NCBI GenBank assembly: GCA_049324535.1 | Contig: JBMOOG010000026.1 | Coordinates: 62,001 to 126,000, forward strand | Reading direction: 5' to 3' | Origin: JBMOOG01 sp049324535 | GTDB lineage: Bacteria > Pseudomonadota > Alphaproteobacteria > Rhodobacterales > Rhodobacteraceae | DNA: 64,000 bases | In this document: in pieces, positions 8,443-16,647 of the stretch | Layout of the letters: each line of letters opens with the position of its first letter | How positions within the stretch are numbered: the first letter of the stretch is position 1 | The notes under the pieces: model-generated | What the model was told of the DNA's origin: nothing | Databases searched by the model: none | Seen by the model: the letters and a program-made list of their open reading frames with translations, nothing else | Translations under genes and position numbers: made by a program

Positions 8443-8882
8443 GGCCGGCCCTGCTCGACGCGCTGGCGCGCAAGCGCGCTGTCCCGGTCGTTCACGCCCA
8501 GAAGGTTGGCGACCAGCCGGATCAGCGCATCCTCCTCGGCGTCGCGCTCCCCGTCCGAGAGCGCCACATCCCAGAGCGCCGTCAGGATTCCGATGCGGTC
8601 CTCGTGCGGAACCGCGTCCTTGAGCGCGCGGGTGAAGCGCACCGTGTCGGGGGCCTCGGCCTCGACGGTCTCGGCCTCGCGCCGCACCGCCGCGGCCTCG
8701 AAGGGCGACAGCGCGTAGCGGCTGGCCAGAACACGGTCGATGCGCGCGGCCTCGTCGGCGGTGTAGCGGTCGTCCGACCGCGCGAGCCGCACCAGGAGCG
8801 CGCCGAGCGCGAGGCGCGCCTCGGAGGCGGGAAGCGGCGCCGGAGCCGGTGCCATGAGGCGGGAGAGCATGCGCGCGATCAT
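8439..8882 (-). CDS. TerB-like small alpha-helical protein
   Basis: About 147 residues, mostly alpha-helical, with two acidic repeats typical of the TerB/DjlA-N fold: LARSDDRYTADEAARIDRVL and VALSDGERDAEEDALIRLVA, each with a D-x-D/E-x-x-x acidic patch that binds metal in TerB-family structures. Start taken at 8882 (MIARMLSRLM); an alternative ATG is at 8891. The frame stays open further upstream into the repeat element but that part is low-complexity and looks non-coding. It is translationally coupled to the PhnD-like gene. Function unknown; a link to metal or stress sensing is only a family-level suggestion. Confidence 0.7.
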   Translation of the reverse strand: MIARMLSRLMAPAPAPLPASEARLALGALLVRLARSDDRYTADEAARIDRVLASRYALSPFEAAAVRREAETVEAEAPDTVRFTRALKDAVPHEDRIGILTALWDVALSDGERDAEEDALIRLVANLLGVNDRDSALARQRVEQGRP

Positions 8883-8919
8883 GCCCCGCATATAGCCGCG
8901 CGCCGGCGGCGCGCCAAGG

Positions 8920-8970
8920 GCGGGGGCCGCCTGCCCCCGCACCCCCGGGGGTATTTCGGCAAAGAAGAAG
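8920..8970 (-). repeat. Intergenic repeat element, copy A
   Basis: A GC hairpin (GCGGGGG at 8920-8926, CCCCCGC at 8934-8940) is followed by a module whose minus-strand reading is CTTCTTCTTTGCCGAAATACCCC. It is inverted relative to copy B, 18 bases away, so A and B together can fold into one long imperfect hairpin. The same module occurs again at 18336. Confidence 0.65.
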
Positions 8971-8988
8971 CCGGGGCGGGGTCTTGGT

Positions 8989-9033
8989 CTTCTTCTTCGC
9001 GCCAATACCCCGGGGGAGTCCCCGCAAGGGGAC
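8989..9033 (+). repeat. Intergenic repeat element, copy B
   Basis: The module CTTCTTCTTCGCGCCAATACCCC runs into a GTCCCC-GCAA-GGGGAC stem-loop (9018-9033). It lies 20 bases beyond the ppk2 stop codon, so the hairpin could end that transcript. Compare copies at 8920 and 18336. Confidence 0.65.
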
Positions 9034-9053
9034 GGGGGCAGGGCCCCCTTCGG

Positions 9054-9971
9054 TCAGTATTTCGAGGGAACGTAGAGTTCTGGCGGAAGGACGGCGCGCT
9101 CGTAATCGGGATTGAAGACTCGTTCGGGCAGGCGGATGTCCGCGTGCGGGATCGCCTCGTAGGGAAAGAGGCCGAGCAGATGGTCGATGCAGTTCAGCCG
9201 CGCGCGCTTCTTGTCGTTGCCCTCGACGATGTACCAGGGGGCCTCGGGGATGCTGGTGCGCGCGAACATCTCCTCCTTGGCCTTGGTGTAGGCCTCCCAG
9301 CGGACCCGGCTCTGGAGATCCATGGGCGACAGCTTCCATTGCTTCATCGGATCGTGGATGCGCATCAGGAACCGACGCTGCTGTTCCTCGTCGGTGATCG
9401 AGAACCAGTATTTCACCAGACGGATGCCCGACCGCACCAGCATCCGCTCGAACTCGGGCACGTCGCGGAAGAACGCCTCGACCTGGTCCTCGGTGGCGAA
9501 GCCCATCACCCGCTCGACGCCGGCGCGGTTGTACCAGGACCGGTCGAAGAGCACGATCTCGCCGCCGGCCGGCAGGTGCGGCACGTAGCGCTGGAAATAC
9601 CACTGGGTCGTCTCGCGGTCCGAGGGGGCCGGAAGCGCCACCACGCGCACGACGCGCGGATTGAGCCGTTGGGTGATGCGCTTGATGACGCCGCCCTTCC
9701 CGGCGCTGTCGCGGCCTTCGAAGAGGACGACCACCTTCTGCCGGTGATGCTGCACCCAGTCCTGAAGCTTGATGAGCTCGGACTGGAGGCGCAGGAGCGA
9801 CCGGAAATAGACACGGCGGTCGATGGTCTCGGCGTGCGCGTGTCCGCCGATGCACGCGAGTTCCGCGGAAAGCACCGCATCCTCGAGTTCGAGTTCGATG
9901 TCCTCGTCCAGCGTGTCGGCGAGTTCGGCGTCGAGCCAGTCCCGCGCGCCTTCAAGGCCGTCCCCGATCAT
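9054..9971 (-). CDS. ppk2: Polyphosphate kinase 2
   Basis: A 305-residue PPK2 with the two nucleotide-kinase motifs: Walker A FEGRDSAGKGG (about 84-94) and Walker B IVLFDRSWYNRAGVE (about 139-153), plus a lid region RVRWEAYTKAKEEM. The enzyme transfers phosphate between polyphosphate and nucleotides in the cytoplasm, often favouring NDP phosphorylation by polyP in this class. The start at 9971 is preferred over an ATG 33 bases upstream because GGAGA sits at the right distance before it. The N-terminal acidic stretch (about 10-35) is common in the class I branch. It is transcribed alone, with a repeat/hairpin just downstream. Confidence 0.95.
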   Translation of the reverse strand: MIGDGLEGARDWLDAELADTLDEDIELELEDAVLSAELACIGGHAHAETIDRRVYFRSLLRLQSELIKLQDWVQHHRQKVVVLFEGRDSAGKGGVIKRITQRLNPRVVRVVALPAPSDRETTQWYFQRYVPHLPAGGEIVLFDRSWYNRAGVERVMGFATEDQVEAFFRDVPEFERMLVRSGIRLVKYWFSITDEEQQRRFLMRIHDPMKQWKLSPMDLQSRVRWEAYTKAKEEMFARTSIPEAPWYIVEGNDKKRARLNCIDHLLGLFPYEAIPHADIRLPERVFNPDYERAVLPPELYVPSKY

Positions 9972-10064
9972 CTCCCGTCTCCTGCCGCCATGCTTCGGTG
10001 GCAAGAGTGACCGGCGGCCGGTAACAGGCCGATGACGGCGGGCCGCCCGGCGCGCCGGGACCGG

Positions 10065-11720
10065 TCAGACCAGACGTTCGACGTCCTTCGCGGCGCGGAT
10101 GAAGTCGGCGAAGAGCGGATGGGGCGCGAAGGGCTTGGACTTCAGCTCCGGGTGGTACTGGACGCCGACGAACCAGGGATGGTCCTTGACCTCGACCGTC
10201 TCGGGCAGGCGGCCGTCGGGGCTCATGCCGGCAAAGACAAGGCCGCACCGCTCGAGCGGCTGGCGGTACTGCGCATCCACCTCGTAGCGGTGGCGGTGGC
10301 GCTCCTCGATCTCGGTCGCGCCGTAGATCTCGGCGATCCGCGACCCCGGGGCGAGGTTGGCGGAATAGGCCCCGAGCCGCATCGTGCCGCCCTTGGCGTC
10401 GTCCGCGCGGCGGGTGACCGTGTAGTTGCCCTGCACCCATTCCTTCAGGTGGTAGACGACCGGGGTGAACCGGCGCTTGCCCCCCTTGGCGGTGGCTTCG
10501 TGGTCGAACTCCTCGGATCCCGCATCCGCGATCCCCGCGAGATTGCGCGCCGCCTCGATCACCGCCATCTGCATGCCGAGGCAGATGCCGAGATAGGGCA
10601 CGCCGCGCTCGCGCGCGAACTGGGCTGCGCGGATCATGCCCTCGGTGCCGCGCTCGCCGAAGCCGCCGGGCACGAGGATCGCGTGGAAGCCCTCGAGATA
10701 GGGGGCCGGATCCTCGCGCTCGAAGATCTCGCTGTCCACCCATTCGGCCTTCACCCGCACCCGGTTGGCCATGCCGCCGTGGGTCAGGGCCTCGGCGATC
10801 GACTTGTAGGCGTCTTCAAGCTGCGTGTACTTGCCCACCACCGCGATGCGCACCTCGCCCTCGGCGTGGGTCAGCCGGTCCATCACGTCGGTCCAGCGCG
10901 CCAGATTCGGCCGCGGCGCGGGGGTGATCCCGAAGGCGTCCAGCACCGCCTGGTCGAGCCCCTCGCGGTGGTAGGCCAGCGGCGCCTCGTAGATGGTCTT
11001 GAGGTCGTAGGCGGCAATCACCGCCTGCTTGCGGACGTTGCAGAAGAGCGCGATCTTCTCGCGCTCCTTCTCGGGGATCGGGTGTTCGGACCGGCAGACC
11101 AGGACGTCCGGCGCAAGACCGATCGACTGGAGCTCCTTGACCGAGTGCTGCGTGGGCTTGGTCTTCAGCTCGCCCGAGGCCGCGAGGTAGGGCAGCAGCG
11201 TCAGGTGCATCAGGATCGACTGGCCGCGCGGGCGTTCGTGGATGAACTGGCGGATGGCCTCGAAGAAGGGCAGGCCCTCGATGTCGCCCACCGTGCCGCC
11301 GATCTCGCAGAGCATGAAATCGACCTCGTCCTCGCCGATGCGGAGGAAGTCCTTGATTTCGTTGGTCACGTGGGGAATGACCTGGATGGTCTTGCCGAGA
11401 TAGTCGCCGCGGCGTTCCTTCTCGAGCACGTTCGAGTAGATCCGGCCCGACGAGATGCTGTCGGTCTTGCGGGCGTGCACGCCGGTGAAGCGTTCGTAAT
11501 GACCAAGGTCGAGGTCCGTCTCGGCGCCGTCATCGGTGACGAAGACCTCGCCGTGTTCGAACGGCGACATCGTGCCGGGATCGACGTTGAGGTAGGGATC
11601 AAGCTTGCGCAGCCGCACCGAGAAGCCGCGGGCCTGCAACAGCGCCCCGAGCGCCGCCGACGCGAGCCCCTTGCCAAGCGAGGAGACCACCCCGCCGGTG
11701 ATGAAGACGTATCGCGCCAT
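10065..11720 (-). CDS. pyrG: CTP synthase
   Basis: A 551-residue CTP synthase that aminates UTP to CTP using glutamine and ATP. The N-terminal synthase domain starts MARYVFITGGVVSSLGKGLA with the P-loop-like GGVVSSLGKG; later blocks are DPYLNVDPGTMSPFEHGEV and the metal-binding EIGGTVGDIE. The C-terminal GATase domain carries the nucleophile in LGICLGMQ and the HPE motif in VQYHPELKSKP. The ATG at 11720 is the family start; an upstream in-frame extension to 11765 is not conserved. It lies downstream of secG on the same strand with a 143-base gap, the usual order in this group. Confidence 0.98.
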   Translation of the reverse strand: MARYVFITGGVVSSLGKGLASAALGALLQARGFSVRLRKLDPYLNVDPGTMSPFEHGEVFVTDDGAETDLDLGHYERFTGVHARKTDSISSGRIYSNVLEKERRGDYLGKTIQVIPHVTNEIKDFLRIGEDEVDFMLCEIGGTVGDIEGLPFFEAIRQFIHERPRGQSILMHLTLLPYLAASGELKTKPTQHSVKELQSIGLAPDVLVCRSEHPIPEKEREKIALFCNVRKQAVIAAYDLKTIYEAPLAYHREGLDQAVLDAFGITPAPRPNLARWTDVMDRLTHAEGEVRIAVVGKYTQLEDAYKSIAEALTHGGMANRVRVKAEWVDSEIFEREDPAPYLEGFHAILVPGGFGERGTEGMIRAAQFARERGVPYLGICLGMQMAVIEAARNLAGIADAGSEEFDHEATAKGGKRRFTPVVYHLKEWVQGNYTVTRRADDAKGGTMRLGAYSANLAPGSRIAEIYGATEIEERHRHRYEVDAQYRQPLERCGLVFAGMSPDGRLPETVEVKDHPWFVGVQYHPELKSKPFAPHPLFADFIRAAKDVERLV

Positions 11721-11863
11721 GTAAGCAGACCCCCGTTTTGCGACCCCCGAAGGGCGCATTGTCACGGGAGAAAACAGCTAACAGATTCGGTCAGGTCCCG
11801 CAACCGCACCGCAAACTGTTGTGGCGCGTCGAACGCCCACGCATAAGAATTGTAGGAACGGCC

Positions 11864-12268
11864 TCAGTTCGACGCCGGCGGCGTGGCGGGGGCATCCGCG
11901 GCCGGAGGCGTCGCGGGCGCGTCCGCTGCGGGCGGCGGCAGAAGGTCGCCGGCCGGCGCGACGGGCGCGGTCGACGGGGCCGGCGCGGTCGCGGCCGGCG
12001 GAAGTCCGCCCGAGGGGCCGCTGTCGATCTGATTGATGACCGAGTCGCCGGCCGACTGGCGCGCCGCGATCAGGGTCAGGCTGATCGAGGTCAGGATGAA
12101 GGCGGTCGCGAGGATCCACGTCAGCCGTGTCAGCGCGTTCGCCGCACCCCGCGCGGTGAAGGCCCCGCCCCCGGACAGAAGCCCCCCGCCTTCGGAGCGC
12201 TGCAACAGCACGACCCCGATGAGCAGGAGCGCCAGGATCAGGTGGATGGCGAGAATGACGTTTTGCAT
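11864..12268 (-). CDS. secG: Preprotein translocase subunit SecG
   Basis: A 134-residue SecG. Two transmembrane helices (about 3-22 and 50-70) flank the conserved LLQRSEGGGLLSGGG loop. SecG associates with SecYE and aids SecA-driven export. The C-terminal half is an Ala/Pro-rich tail with a repeated ADAPATPPA unit near the end, longer than the compact SecG of E. coli but usual in Alphaproteobacteria. A promoter candidate lies 33 bases upstream. pyrG follows on the same strand. Confidence 0.95.
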   Translation of the reverse strand: MQNVILAIHLILALLLIGVVLLQRSEGGGLLSGGGAFTARGAANALTRLTWILATAFILTSISLTLIAARQSAGDSVINQIDSGPSGGLPPAATAPAPSTAPVAPAGDLLPPPAADAPATPPAADAPATPPASN

Positions 12269-12300
12269 GAAGCGCGGGGCCTTCCGGTCGATTTCGCGCC

Positions 12301-12329
12301 TATCTAGTCGCGCGGGCAGGGGCGCGCAA
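12301..12329 (-). promoter_or_regulatory. Candidate sigma-70 promoter of secG
   Basis: On the minus strand TTGCGC (12329-12324) and TAGATA (12306-12301) are separated by exactly 17 bases, about 30 bases before the secG ATG. The spacing and TTG/TA-A core fit the housekeeping promoter pattern of the group. Confidence 0.5.
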
Positions 12330-12403
12330 GGCGTTTCCCCCGGGCCGGGGCCGGGATCGGCGGGGCTTGGCCGGACGACGGCAAGGTCGCGTCCAAAAAG
12401 CGG

Positions 12404-12432
12404 TTTCGCCGGGCCGGCGGTGCGGCTATACG
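12404..12432 (+). promoter_or_regulatory. Candidate promoter of purA
   Basis: TATACG (12427-12432) lies 17 bases after TTTCGC (12404-12409) and 30 bases before the purA ATG. The -10 is good and the -35 weak. Confidence 0.35.
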
Positions 12433-12462
12433 GTGCCGGGTTTCGACGAGGAGCAGGAAAGC

Positions 12463-13755
12463 ATGGCCAATGTCGTGGTGGTGGGCGCCCAATGGGGCGA
12501 CGAGGGCAAGGGCAAGATCGTCGATTGGCTGTCCGAGCGCGCCGATGTCATTGCCCGTTTCCAGGGCGGACACAATGCCGGCCATACACTGGTGATCGGC
12601 AACAAAGTCTTCAAGCTCTCGCTGCTGCCGTCCGGGATCGTGCGCAAGGGCAAGCTCGCCGTGATCGGCAACGGGGTGGTGCTCGACCCCTGGGCGCTCT
12701 TTGCCGAGATCGACAAGCTGGCGGCGCAGGGCGTGACGGTCGACACCGGCAACCTGATGATCGCGGAAAACACCCCGCTGATCCTGCCCCTGCACCAGGA
12801 CCTCGACAAGCTGCGCGAGGAGGCCGCCGGCAAGGCCCGGATCGGCACGACGGGACGCGGCATCGGCCCGGCCTACGAGGACAAGGTGGGGCGGCGCACG
12901 ATCCGCGTGGCCGATCTTGCCGATGACGAGACGCTCGAGGCGCGGCTCGACCGGCTGCTCGCGCATCACGATGCGTTGCGCGCGGGCCTCGGCGCCGCGC
13001 CGATCGACCGGGCGGATCTGGCCGCGCGGCTGAGGGAGGTGGCGCCGAAGCTGCTCCCCTTCGCCCAGCCCGTCTGGAAGGTGCTGAACGAGATGCGCCG
13101 TGCCGGGAAGCGGATCCTCTTCGAAGGCGCGCAGGGCTCGCTGCTGGACATCGACTTCGGCACCTATCCCTTTGTGACCTCCTCGACCACCATGTCGGGC
13201 ATGGCCGCGACCGGGACCGGTCTCGGCCCCTCGGCGATCGGCTTCGTCCTCGGCATCGTCAAGGCGTACACGACCCGGGTGGGCGAGGGGCCGTTCCCGT
13301 CCGAGCTATTCGACGCGGACGGCGCGCGGCTGGGCGAGCGCGGGCACGAGTTCGGCACCGTGACCGGGCGCAAGCGCCGCTGTGGCTGGTTCGACGCGGT
13401 GCTGGTGCGCCAGACCTGCGCGATTTCGGGCGTGAACGGGATCGCGCTGACCAAGCTCGATGTGCTCGACGGGTTCGAGACCCTGAAGATCTGCACCGGC
13501 TACGAAATCGACGGCACAACCTACGACCATCTGCCGACCGCGGCCGCGCTTCAGGCGAAGGTGCGGCCCATCTACGAGGAGATGGAGGGCTGGCAGGAAT
13601 CGACGGCGGGGGCGCGGTCCTGGGCCGATCTGCCGGCCGCCGCGATCAAATACGTGCGCCGCGTCGAGGAGCTGATCCAGTGCCCGGTGGCGCTCTTGTC
13701 GACCAGCCCCGAACGCGACGACACCATCCTTGTCACCGACCCCTTCGCGGACTGA
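12463..13755 (+). CDS. purA: Adenylosuccinate synthetase
   Basis: A 430-residue PurA that joins aspartate to IMP with GTP in AMP synthesis. The GTP/IMP loop QWGDEGKGK sits at residues 10-18 and the GGHNAGHT motif follows. Further family blocks are LIGTTGRGIGPAY-like IGTTGRGIGPAYEDK, FEGAQGSLLDIDFGTYPFVTSS and TGRKRRCGWFD. The ATG at 12463 is preceded by GAGGAGCAGGAA. An in-frame extension upstream to 12367 is not family-like. The stop codon overlaps the start of the small DUF2842 gene (TGATG). Confidence 0.98.
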   Translation: MANVVVVGAQWGDEGKGKIVDWLSERADVIARFQGGHNAGHTLVIGNKVFKLSLLPSGIVRKGKLAVIGNGVVLDPWALFAEIDKLAAQGVTVDTGNLMIAENTPLILPLHQDLDKLREEAAGKARIGTTGRGIGPAYEDKVGRRTIRVADLADDETLEARLDRLLAHHDALRAGLGAAPIDRADLAARLREVAPKLLPFAQPVWKVLNEMRRAGKRILFEGAQGSLLDIDFGTYPFVTSSTTMSGMAATGTGLGPSAIGFVLGIVKAYTTRVGEGPFPSELFDADGARLGERGHEFGTVTGRKRRCGWFDAVLVRQTCAISGVNGIALTKLDVLDGFETLKICTGYEIDGTTYDHLPTAAALQAKVRPIYEEMEGWQESTAGARSWADLPAAAIKYVRRVEELIQCPVALLSTSPERDDTILVTDPFAD

Positions 13756-14030
13756 TGGCGATGCGGCTGCGAACCCGCAAGAGGCTGGCGCTGCTGGTGC
13801 TGGTGGTGGGAATGCCGCTCTATGTGGTGGCGGCGGTCAGCCTGACGAATTGGGCCGGGACCGTCTGGGGACGGCTGCCGTTCCTTGCGGAACTTGCCGT
13901 CTATGTCGGCCTTGGCTTTCTGTGGATCCTGCCGTTCCGCGGCCTTTTCCGCGGCGTCGGCCAGCCCGACCCGGACGAAGCCGGGCCCGGGCGCCACGGG
14001 GCGGACGGCCGGGGGGCGGACCGGGAATAG
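13755..14030 (+). CDS. DUF2842 family small membrane protein
   Basis: A 91-residue protein with a basic N-terminus (MAMRLRTRKR), two hydrophobic segments (about 11-30 and 42-62) and the FRGVGQPDPDE tail typical of DUF2842. The start ATG overlaps the purA TGA, so it is translated from the purA mRNA. The last 20 residues are Gly/Asp/Arg-rich. Function unknown; position after purA is common in Rhodobacterales. Confidence 0.85.
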   Translation: MAMRLRTRKRLALLVLVVGMPLYVVAAVSLTNWAGTVWGRLPFLAELAVYVGLGFLWILPFRGLFRGVGQPDPDEAGPGRHGADGRGADRE

Positions 14031-14047
14031 CCCGGGGGTTCCCCGGG
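14031..14047. terminator. Hairpin between convergent genes
   Basis: CCCGGGG-GTT-CCCCGGG is a perfect 7-bp stem with a 3-base loop starting on the base after the DUF2842 stop. It can serve as the transcript end from either side because the gene at 14074 converges on it. No T-run is present. Confidence 0.45.
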
Positions 14048-14073
14048 GCTTCGGGCCGGCCGGGGCCGGGCGC

Positions 14074-16494
14074 TCAGCGCATCGCGCTGCGCGCCTCGGA
14101 CATGAACCGCGACGATCCGGTCAGCGCGAACTGGCCGCGGCTCACCTTGGTGATGGTGCCCTGGCGCAGGAGCATCCCGAACGACCGCAGGCTGTCCTCG
14201 CGGCTGTAGGCGCCCTCGTCGGTGACCTTCGCCACCTTGCGCAGGATGTCGGGCCGCGTGAAATGGGGCTGTCCCTCGACCGTGGCCGTGTAGGCGGCGG
14301 CGGCCTCGAGCAGGTCGGCCAGACCGGACGCGCCCAGCCGGTCGGCAAACTCGGCAAAGCTGCGCGCTTCCTCGGGCGAGATCGGGGTGTCGTCGAAATC
14401 CTCGTCGTCGCCGTCGTCCTGCACGTCGCGCAGCGCCAGCGCGCCCATGGTGACCCGGCGGGGCCGGACGGCGGCGGCGGGCTTCGCGCCCTGGTCGTCG
14501 ATCCGTTGCTCGGACACCAGCACCAGGGGCGCCGGGCGCGACAGGTCGAAGGTCGGGCGGCGGGTGGTCGCGCTGCCCTCGGCCGACGGGCGGCGCGGCC
14601 GCACCGCCTTGGACAGATCCTCGCGGTAGCGGTCGAGGCCCTCCTCCGGCTCGCCGTGCACCTCGGCCGGCGTGTCCTTGGGGCGCAGCAGGCGGTCGGC
14701 GACGGTCGCGGCGACGGCGGCCTTGAGATGCGAGATCGCCGAGAAGCGGCGGCGGCTTTCGGCGCCTTCGAGCTTGGTCTTGGCCTCGTCCATCAGGCGC
14801 TCGACCGAGGCATCATCCTCGGACTGTTCGGCCAGGCGCTCGCGCGCCTCGCGGGCCCGGGCCTTTTCCTCGGCGTCGCGGGCGGCCTCTTCCTCGGCCT
14901 GCGCCAGTTCGCGCACCAGATCCTCGGCCACGGGGTCGACGGTCGCGCCCACGGCGGCACCGATCCCGGCCAGGAGCGCGGCATCCTCGTCGCCGGCCTC
15001 CTCGGGCTCGCCCTCCGCGGTGGCGACTTCGGCTTCGGCCTCGGGCGACGCGGTTGCCGCGAAGATCGGATGCTCCAGCACCAGAACGCCCAGACGGTCG
15101 GTCTCCGCGGTCAGGGCAGGGGCCTCGTCCTGCGAAGGGGCCTCGGCGGCATGGTCGATCCCGGCCTCGGTCCCGGCGGTTTCCTCAACTGCGGCGGTTT
15201 CCTCGGCGTCCGGTGTCTCAGCAAGATCCGGCACGCCGGCCAGGATCGCGGTCAGCTCGGCGTCGGCCTCTGCCGCGTCGGCGGCTTCGTCGGATTCGAA
15301 CTCGGCGGCGGCCGGTTCGTCCTCGCCGGCGTCGTCCGCGGCGGCCGCCTCGTCCCATCCGGCCATCTCCCGATCGCCGGCGTCGTCCGTCGCGGCCTCG
15401 GAGGCCACCAGAACGGTTTCCGCCCCGCCCACGCTCTCCTCGGCGTCGGCCATCGCCTCGGCGGGCTCGGCGGCGGATTCGGTGACCTCGTCCGCCAGCG
15501 CCTCGTCCTCGGTCCATTCCCGCGGTTCCGCCGCGGCTTCCGGCGCAAGGGCCAGATCGATCTCGGCGCGCTCGATCTCGGCGGCGTCCATCGCCCCGAA
15601 GTCCTCCGTCCCGAAGTCCTCCTCGTCGCCCTGGGCGCGATCCTCGTCCTCGTCATAGGCGGCGGGGGTTTCGGCCACCTCGTCCTCGATCGCCTGGATC
15701 CGGGCGAGGACGGTCAGGTCGTCGTCCGACACCCCTTCCGGCGCCCCGTCCGCGGGCTCGACGCTCGCGCCAACCGGTTCCTCGAGGGCTTCCGGCGCGA
15801 CCGCGGCTTCGGCGACGGCCTCCACGACGGCCGCGGGCTCATCGACTTCGGGCTCGCCCACGGCGGCCTCGGGCGCGGCCGCGGCGACGAAGCTGTCGGC
15901 CATGTCGAGTTCGAAGCCGAAGTCGTCGTCCGGCGCCGAGGTGGCCTCGAAGCCGGTGGTGTCATAGCCCTCGTCGTCCTCGTCGGCAAAGACCGGGGCC
16001 GCGGTACGCGCCTGGGCGACGACGGCACGGATGCGCGCAAGTTTCGCGGCGATGCTCTCGTCGTCCGAGAAGGCCGGGGCGAAAGCTGGGGCGGGGGCCT
16101 GCGGGGGAACCGCGGAGGGGAAGGGAACCACGGCCGGCGCAGGCTGCGGCGCGGCGGCGGCGGGCGCCTCTGCCGGTGCGGCGGCGGGCGTCTGCGCCGG
16201 AGCGGCGACGGGCGACACGGGGACGGGTTCGGCCGGCGCTTCGGCCTGGCGCAGGACGATGCCGTGCTCGTCCACGCGCGCCTCGACACGGCGGCGGACC
16301 TCGCGCTCGGCGATGCGGTGCAGCATCTCGGCGTCGGGCGTCGGCGGCACGGCGCCGAAGTAGCGGTCCTCGGCGGCGAGGTCACGGAAGTATTCCGCGA
16401 TCGCCTTCATGGTCGAGAAGGGCTCGTCGAAGCCTTCCAGCGTGCACGAGAACGTGCCGTAGGATACCGTGAGGATCTTGGTCGCACCGATCAT
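14074..16494 (-). CDS. Large acidic low-complexity protein with conserved-looking ends
   Basis: 806 residues. The N-terminal about 80 residues (MIGATKILTVSYGTFSCTLE, then a FDEPFSTMKAIAEYFRDLAA segment and a basic helix REVRRRVEARVDE) look folded. Residues about 95-640 are dominated by Ala, Glu and Asp with short repeated phrases and no hydrophobic core, so probably disordered. The C-terminal about 110 residues (EARSFAEFADRLGASGLADL, then FTRPDILRKVAKV and LLRQGTITKVSRGQFAL) look like a folded helical or winged-helix module. Proteins of this layout are widespread in Rhodobacterales and are sometimes labelled CheA-like, but no histidine kinase motif is present. Function unknown. Confidence 0.85.
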   Translation of the reverse strand: MIGATKILTVSYGTFSCTLEGFDEPFSTMKAIAEYFRDLAAEDRYFGAVPPTPDAEMLHRIAEREVRRRVEARVDEHGIVLRQAEAPAEPVPVSPVAAPAQTPAAAPAEAPAAAAPQPAPAVVPFPSAVPPQAPAPAFAPAFSDDESIAAKLARIRAVVAQARTAAPVFADEDDEGYDTTGFEATSAPDDDFGFELDMADSFVAAAAPEAAVGEPEVDEPAAVVEAVAEAAVAPEALEEPVGASVEPADGAPEGVSDDDLTVLARIQAIEDEVAETPAAYDEDEDRAQGDEEDFGTEDFGAMDAAEIERAEIDLALAPEAAAEPREWTEDEALADEVTESAAEPAEAMADAEESVGGAETVLVASEAATDDAGDREMAGWDEAAAADDAGEDEPAAAEFESDEAADAAEADAELTAILAGVPDLAETPDAEETAAVEETAGTEAGIDHAAEAPSQDEAPALTAETDRLGVLVLEHPIFAATASPEAEAEVATAEGEPEEAGDEDAALLAGIGAAVGATVDPVAEDLVRELAQAEEEAARDAEEKARAREARERLAEQSEDDASVERLMDEAKTKLEGAESRRRFSAISHLKAAVAATVADRLLRPKDTPAEVHGEPEEGLDRYREDLSKAVRPRRPSAEGSATTRRPTFDLSRPAPLVLVSEQRIDDQGAKPAAAVRPRRVTMGALALRDVQDDGDDEDFDDTPISPEEARSFAEFADRLGASGLADLLEAAAAYTATVEGQPHFTRPDILRKVAKVTDEGAYSREDSLRSFGMLLRQGTITKVSRGQFALTGSSRFMSEARSAMR

Positions 16495-16647
16495 ATCCGG
16501 CTCGCCTTTTGCGTATGCCTGCCCAGTTGCCTGCCGGGCGAGGTTCCTCGCCGAACTGGTGCGTTAGCATGAACGGAATTGGGTAAAATTGAGGATTTTT
16601 TCCGGCCCTGATTGTGTCCCTCCGCCATAATTGTCATCAATACCACC

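Noticed and set aside
15000..16200. Possible CRISPR or tandem array in a repetitive stretch
   Set aside because: The repetition is codon-level (Ala, Glu, Asp runs) without regular repeat-spacer structure.
14074..16494. CheA histidine kinase call for the acidic protein
   Set aside because: No H-box, N/G-boxes or CheW domain are visible.
13885..16572. 895-residue plus-strand Gly/Arg-rich open frame
   Set aside because: Antisense to the 806-residue acidic gene; the Gly/Arg richness is just the complement of Ala/Glu/Asp codons.
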